DNA of 64,000 nucleotides from Brevundimonas diminuta (GTDB lineage: Bacteria; Pseudomonadota; Alphaproteobacteria; Caulobacterales; Caulobacteraceae): positions 1,178,001-1,242,000 of the forward strand of contig NZ_CP073063.1 of NCBI RefSeq assembly GCF_022654015.1, in the 5' to 3' direction. The notes under the pieces are model-generated. The model saw only the letters and a program-made list of their open reading frames with translations. It had not been told where the DNA came from and did not search any database. Both the position numbers and the translations under genes were made by a program. This document shows positions 62,457 to 64,000 of this stretch, piece after piece; within the stretch, counting starts at the first letter, position 1; the number at the start of each line of letters is the position of its first letter.

Positions 62457-63808
62457 TTGCCCGCGATGGCCACCGCGTCGAACATCAGGCTGGGCACGTT
62501 GAACCCGCCCCGGAACTCCAGGTCCGAGCCGCGCTCGAGGCGCTGATAGAGGTCGGTCAGCTTGCCCGCGACCGTGACCTCGCTGACCGGATAGGCGATC
62601 ACGCCGTTCACGAACCAGAAGCCTGACACTCCGGCGGACCAGTCGCCGGTGTTGCCGTTCAGCGACGGGCCGAACATCGACGTCACCAGAAGGCCGGTCC
62701 CGGCGTCGGCCATCAGGCCCGCCAGATCGCGCTCGCCCGGCTCCATATGAAGATTGTGGGTGGAGACGCCGGAAGGTCCTGCCAGCCCCCGCGACGCATG
62801 GCCGGTGGTTGCCAGGCCCAGTTGCCTAGCCGAGGCGCTGTTCAACAGCCAGGTGGTCAGGACGCCGTCGTCGAACAGGGCGCGCTTTTCGACCGCTACG
62901 CCTTCGTCGTCGAACGGGGTCGATCCCATGCCGCGCGGGCGGAACGGATCGTCGATCAGGGTGACGCCCTCGGCGAAGACGCGCTGACCCATGCGGTCCT
63001 TCAGGAACGAGGTGCCGCGCGCGATCGAAGGGCCGGAAATTGCGCCGATGGCCGGCGACACGATCTGGCCCGCCATCCGGTTGTCGAAGATCACGGGCGC
63101 GGTGGTCGAGGCGATCTTGCGCGGGCCGACGCGCGCCACGGCGCGCTCGCCGGCGGTGCGGCCGATCAGGTCGGCGCCCGGCAGGTCGGACAGATGGCGG
63201 GTCGAACGGCTCTCGCCGCCGCGCTCCATCGCGCCGTCCTTTTCGGCGATGACGCCGACGCCCAGCGAAAAGGCCGAACCTTCATAGGCGCCGTCGAACC
63301 CATGAGAGGTCACCAGCCGCCAGCGGGTGGACGACCAGCCGGCGTGGCCGCCTTCCGACCGCGCCACGCCGGGGACCGCCAGGGCCGCCGCCTCGGCCTC
63401 GGCCGAGACCTGTTCCAGAGTTTCTGCGCTGCGTTCGCTCGGATCGAACAGGTCAAGATCGATGAACGGCCGCCGCGCCAGCCGATCTTCGGGTGCGAAA
63501 CCCGCGTGGGGATCTTCCGGCGCCAGCCGCGCCATGGCCACGGCCCGCTCGACCAAGCGCGCCTGGGTCGTCGGCGAAAGGTCCGAGGCGGATACGGACG
63601 CCTGCCGTTGGCCCACGAACACGCGCAGGCCCAGGTCGCGCGATTCCTCACGTTCGACGTCTTCCAGCTCGCCGTTGCGCACCCCGACCGACAGGGATCG
63701 GCGATCGGCGCTGACCGCCTCTGCGGCGTCGGCGCCGGCCTTCAGCGCGGCCTTGACGATGTCGTTGAGAAGATCGGTGGAAACGGGCGCAGCCAGGGTT
63801 TCAGTCAT
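62453..63808 (-). CDS. pmbA: TldD/PmbA-family metalloprotease subunit
   Basis: PmbA (TldE) protein of 451 residues, partner of TldD in a peptidase used for peptide-antibiotic maturation and degradation in E. coli. DAAEAVSADRRSLSVGVRNGELEDVE in parts, PVIFDNRMAGQIVSP, GLATTGHASRGLAGPSGVS in parts and the C-terminal NTGDWSAGVSGFWFVNG are typical. It has no HExxxH zinc motif, which is expected for PmbA versus TldD. It heads the pmbA-CysQ-DUF4170 group. Confidence 0.94.
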   Translation of the reverse strand: MTETLAAPVSTDLLNDIVKAALKAGADAAEAVSADRRSLSVGVRNGELEDVEREESRDLGLRVFVGQRQASVSASDLSPTTQARLVERAVAMARLAPEDPHAGFAPEDRLARRPFIDLDLFDPSERSAETLEQVSAEAEAAALAVPGVARSEGGHAGWSSTRWRLVTSHGFDGAYEGSAFSLGVGVIAEKDGAMERGGESRSTRHLSDLPGADLIGRTAGERAVARVGPRKIASTTAPVIFDNRMAGQIVSPAIGAISGPSIARGTSFLKDRMGQRVFAEGVTLIDDPFRPRGMGSTPFDDEGVAVEKRALFDDGVLTTWLLNSASARQLGLATTGHASRGLAGPSGVSTHNLHMEPGERDLAGLMADAGTGLLVTSMFGPSLNGNTGDWSAGVSGFWFVNGVIAYPVSEVTVAGKLTDLYQRLERGSDLEFRGGFNVPSLMFDAVAIAGK

Positions 63809-63847
63809 GCCCCGATATGGCGGACGCCCCGCTGCACCGCAACCGCG

Positions 63848-64000
63848 TCAGACGACGGCGAACGCGATCAGGCCCACAGCGGCCGTCAACAGCGCCACCC
63901 AGGTCAGCAGCATGCCGACGACGCGTCCCAGCGACGGCCCGGTCTGCAGGAGCAGTCCCAGGGCGTGGGCGACCCGACCGACGAACAGCGTCGCGCCGAC
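63848..64000 (-). CDS. MAPEG-like membrane protein (C-terminal part, cut by window end)
   Basis: An open frame enters from the right edge and ends with a TGA at 63848. The 50 visible residues are VGATLFVGRVAHALGLL, then a short loop with GPSLGRVVGM, then LLTWVALLTAAVGLIAFAV. The RVAHALGL and RVVGML..TW pattern and two hydrophobic helices match the C-terminus of MAPEG (eicosanoid/glutathione metabolism) proteins. The start lies beyond the window. Confidence 0.7.
   Translation of the reverse strand, partial: VGATLFVGRVAHALGLLLQTGPSLGRVVGMLLTWVALLTAAVGLIAFAVV

Overview
The window is one continuous piece of a GC-rich, densely coding alphaproteobacterial chromosome. Several features point to Caulobacteraceae, most likely a Brevundimonas-type organism (inference from gene content and protein flavour; no search was run). 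They are the F0 ATP synthase genes standing apart from F1 with paired b'/b subunits, split glycine dehydrogenase subunits, a BamF-type lipoprotein, a GTTC-N7-GTTC SOS box, a GGAAC-N16-CGTT stress promoter and several TonB receptors. I see no rRNA, tRNA, CRISPR array, insertion sequence, phage or plasmid genes. Genes lie on both strands in short operons, often with 1-8 base start/stop overlaps.

Region by region. 0-4 kb: a FecI-like sigma factor, FecR and an STN-type TonB receptor (surface signalling triad), then a VIT-family metal transporter. 4.8-12.9 kb: a solitary D12-class adenine methyltransferase, a small membrane protein behind a predicted general-stress promoter, tag-rnhB, a 500-base non-coding stretch with repeats, ygfZ-SDR, a PAS-PAS-HisKA-REC protein with no ATPase domain, a cysteine-cluster protein and a GT9 glycosyltransferase. 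12.9-21.7 kb: a dihydroorotase-like amidohydrolase and a TyrA-like dehydrogenase, an unknown exported protein, an ArsR-SdpI-hydrolase operon, and divergently a predicted Fur-controlled TonB receptor with PepSY and a 65-residue membrane protein.

21.7-29.4 kb: erpA, dgt, a SPOR protein, nagZ, scpA, scpB, a CHASE4 histidine kinase and ispH. 29.6-32.2 kb: the F0 operon atpI-atpB-atpE-b'-b, closed by a strong terminator. 32.3-34.4 kb: two membrane proteins and an SDR. 34.5-39.2 kb: the glycine cleavage operon gcvT-gcvH-gcvPA-gcvPB on the minus strand behind a tandem glycine riboswitch. 39.3-46.6 kb: a lipase-family esterase, fbp, pncA, an SOS-box Y-family polymerase, adenine deaminase and argS, with three long inverted-repeat intergenic elements in the window overall (two of them here).

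46.6-53.4 kb: an exported protein, thioesterase, bamF, lspA, xseA, two small envelope genes, purD and an L,D-transpeptidase. 53.5-64 kb: an amidohydrolase, then a minus-strand lipid A/LPS operon (msbA, acyltransferase, waaA, lpxK), a CX5R phosphatase, and pmbA, a CysQ-like phosphatase and DUF4170, ending in a partial MAPEG-like membrane protein.

Most of the window is ordinary core genome. The points most worth a second look are regulatory or architectural: the SOS-box polymerase, the kinase without a catalytic domain, the predicted EcfG-type promoter in front of a small membrane protein, the ArsR-SdpI unit with a palindromic operator, the orphan DNA methyltransferase, and the paired intergenic repeat elements.
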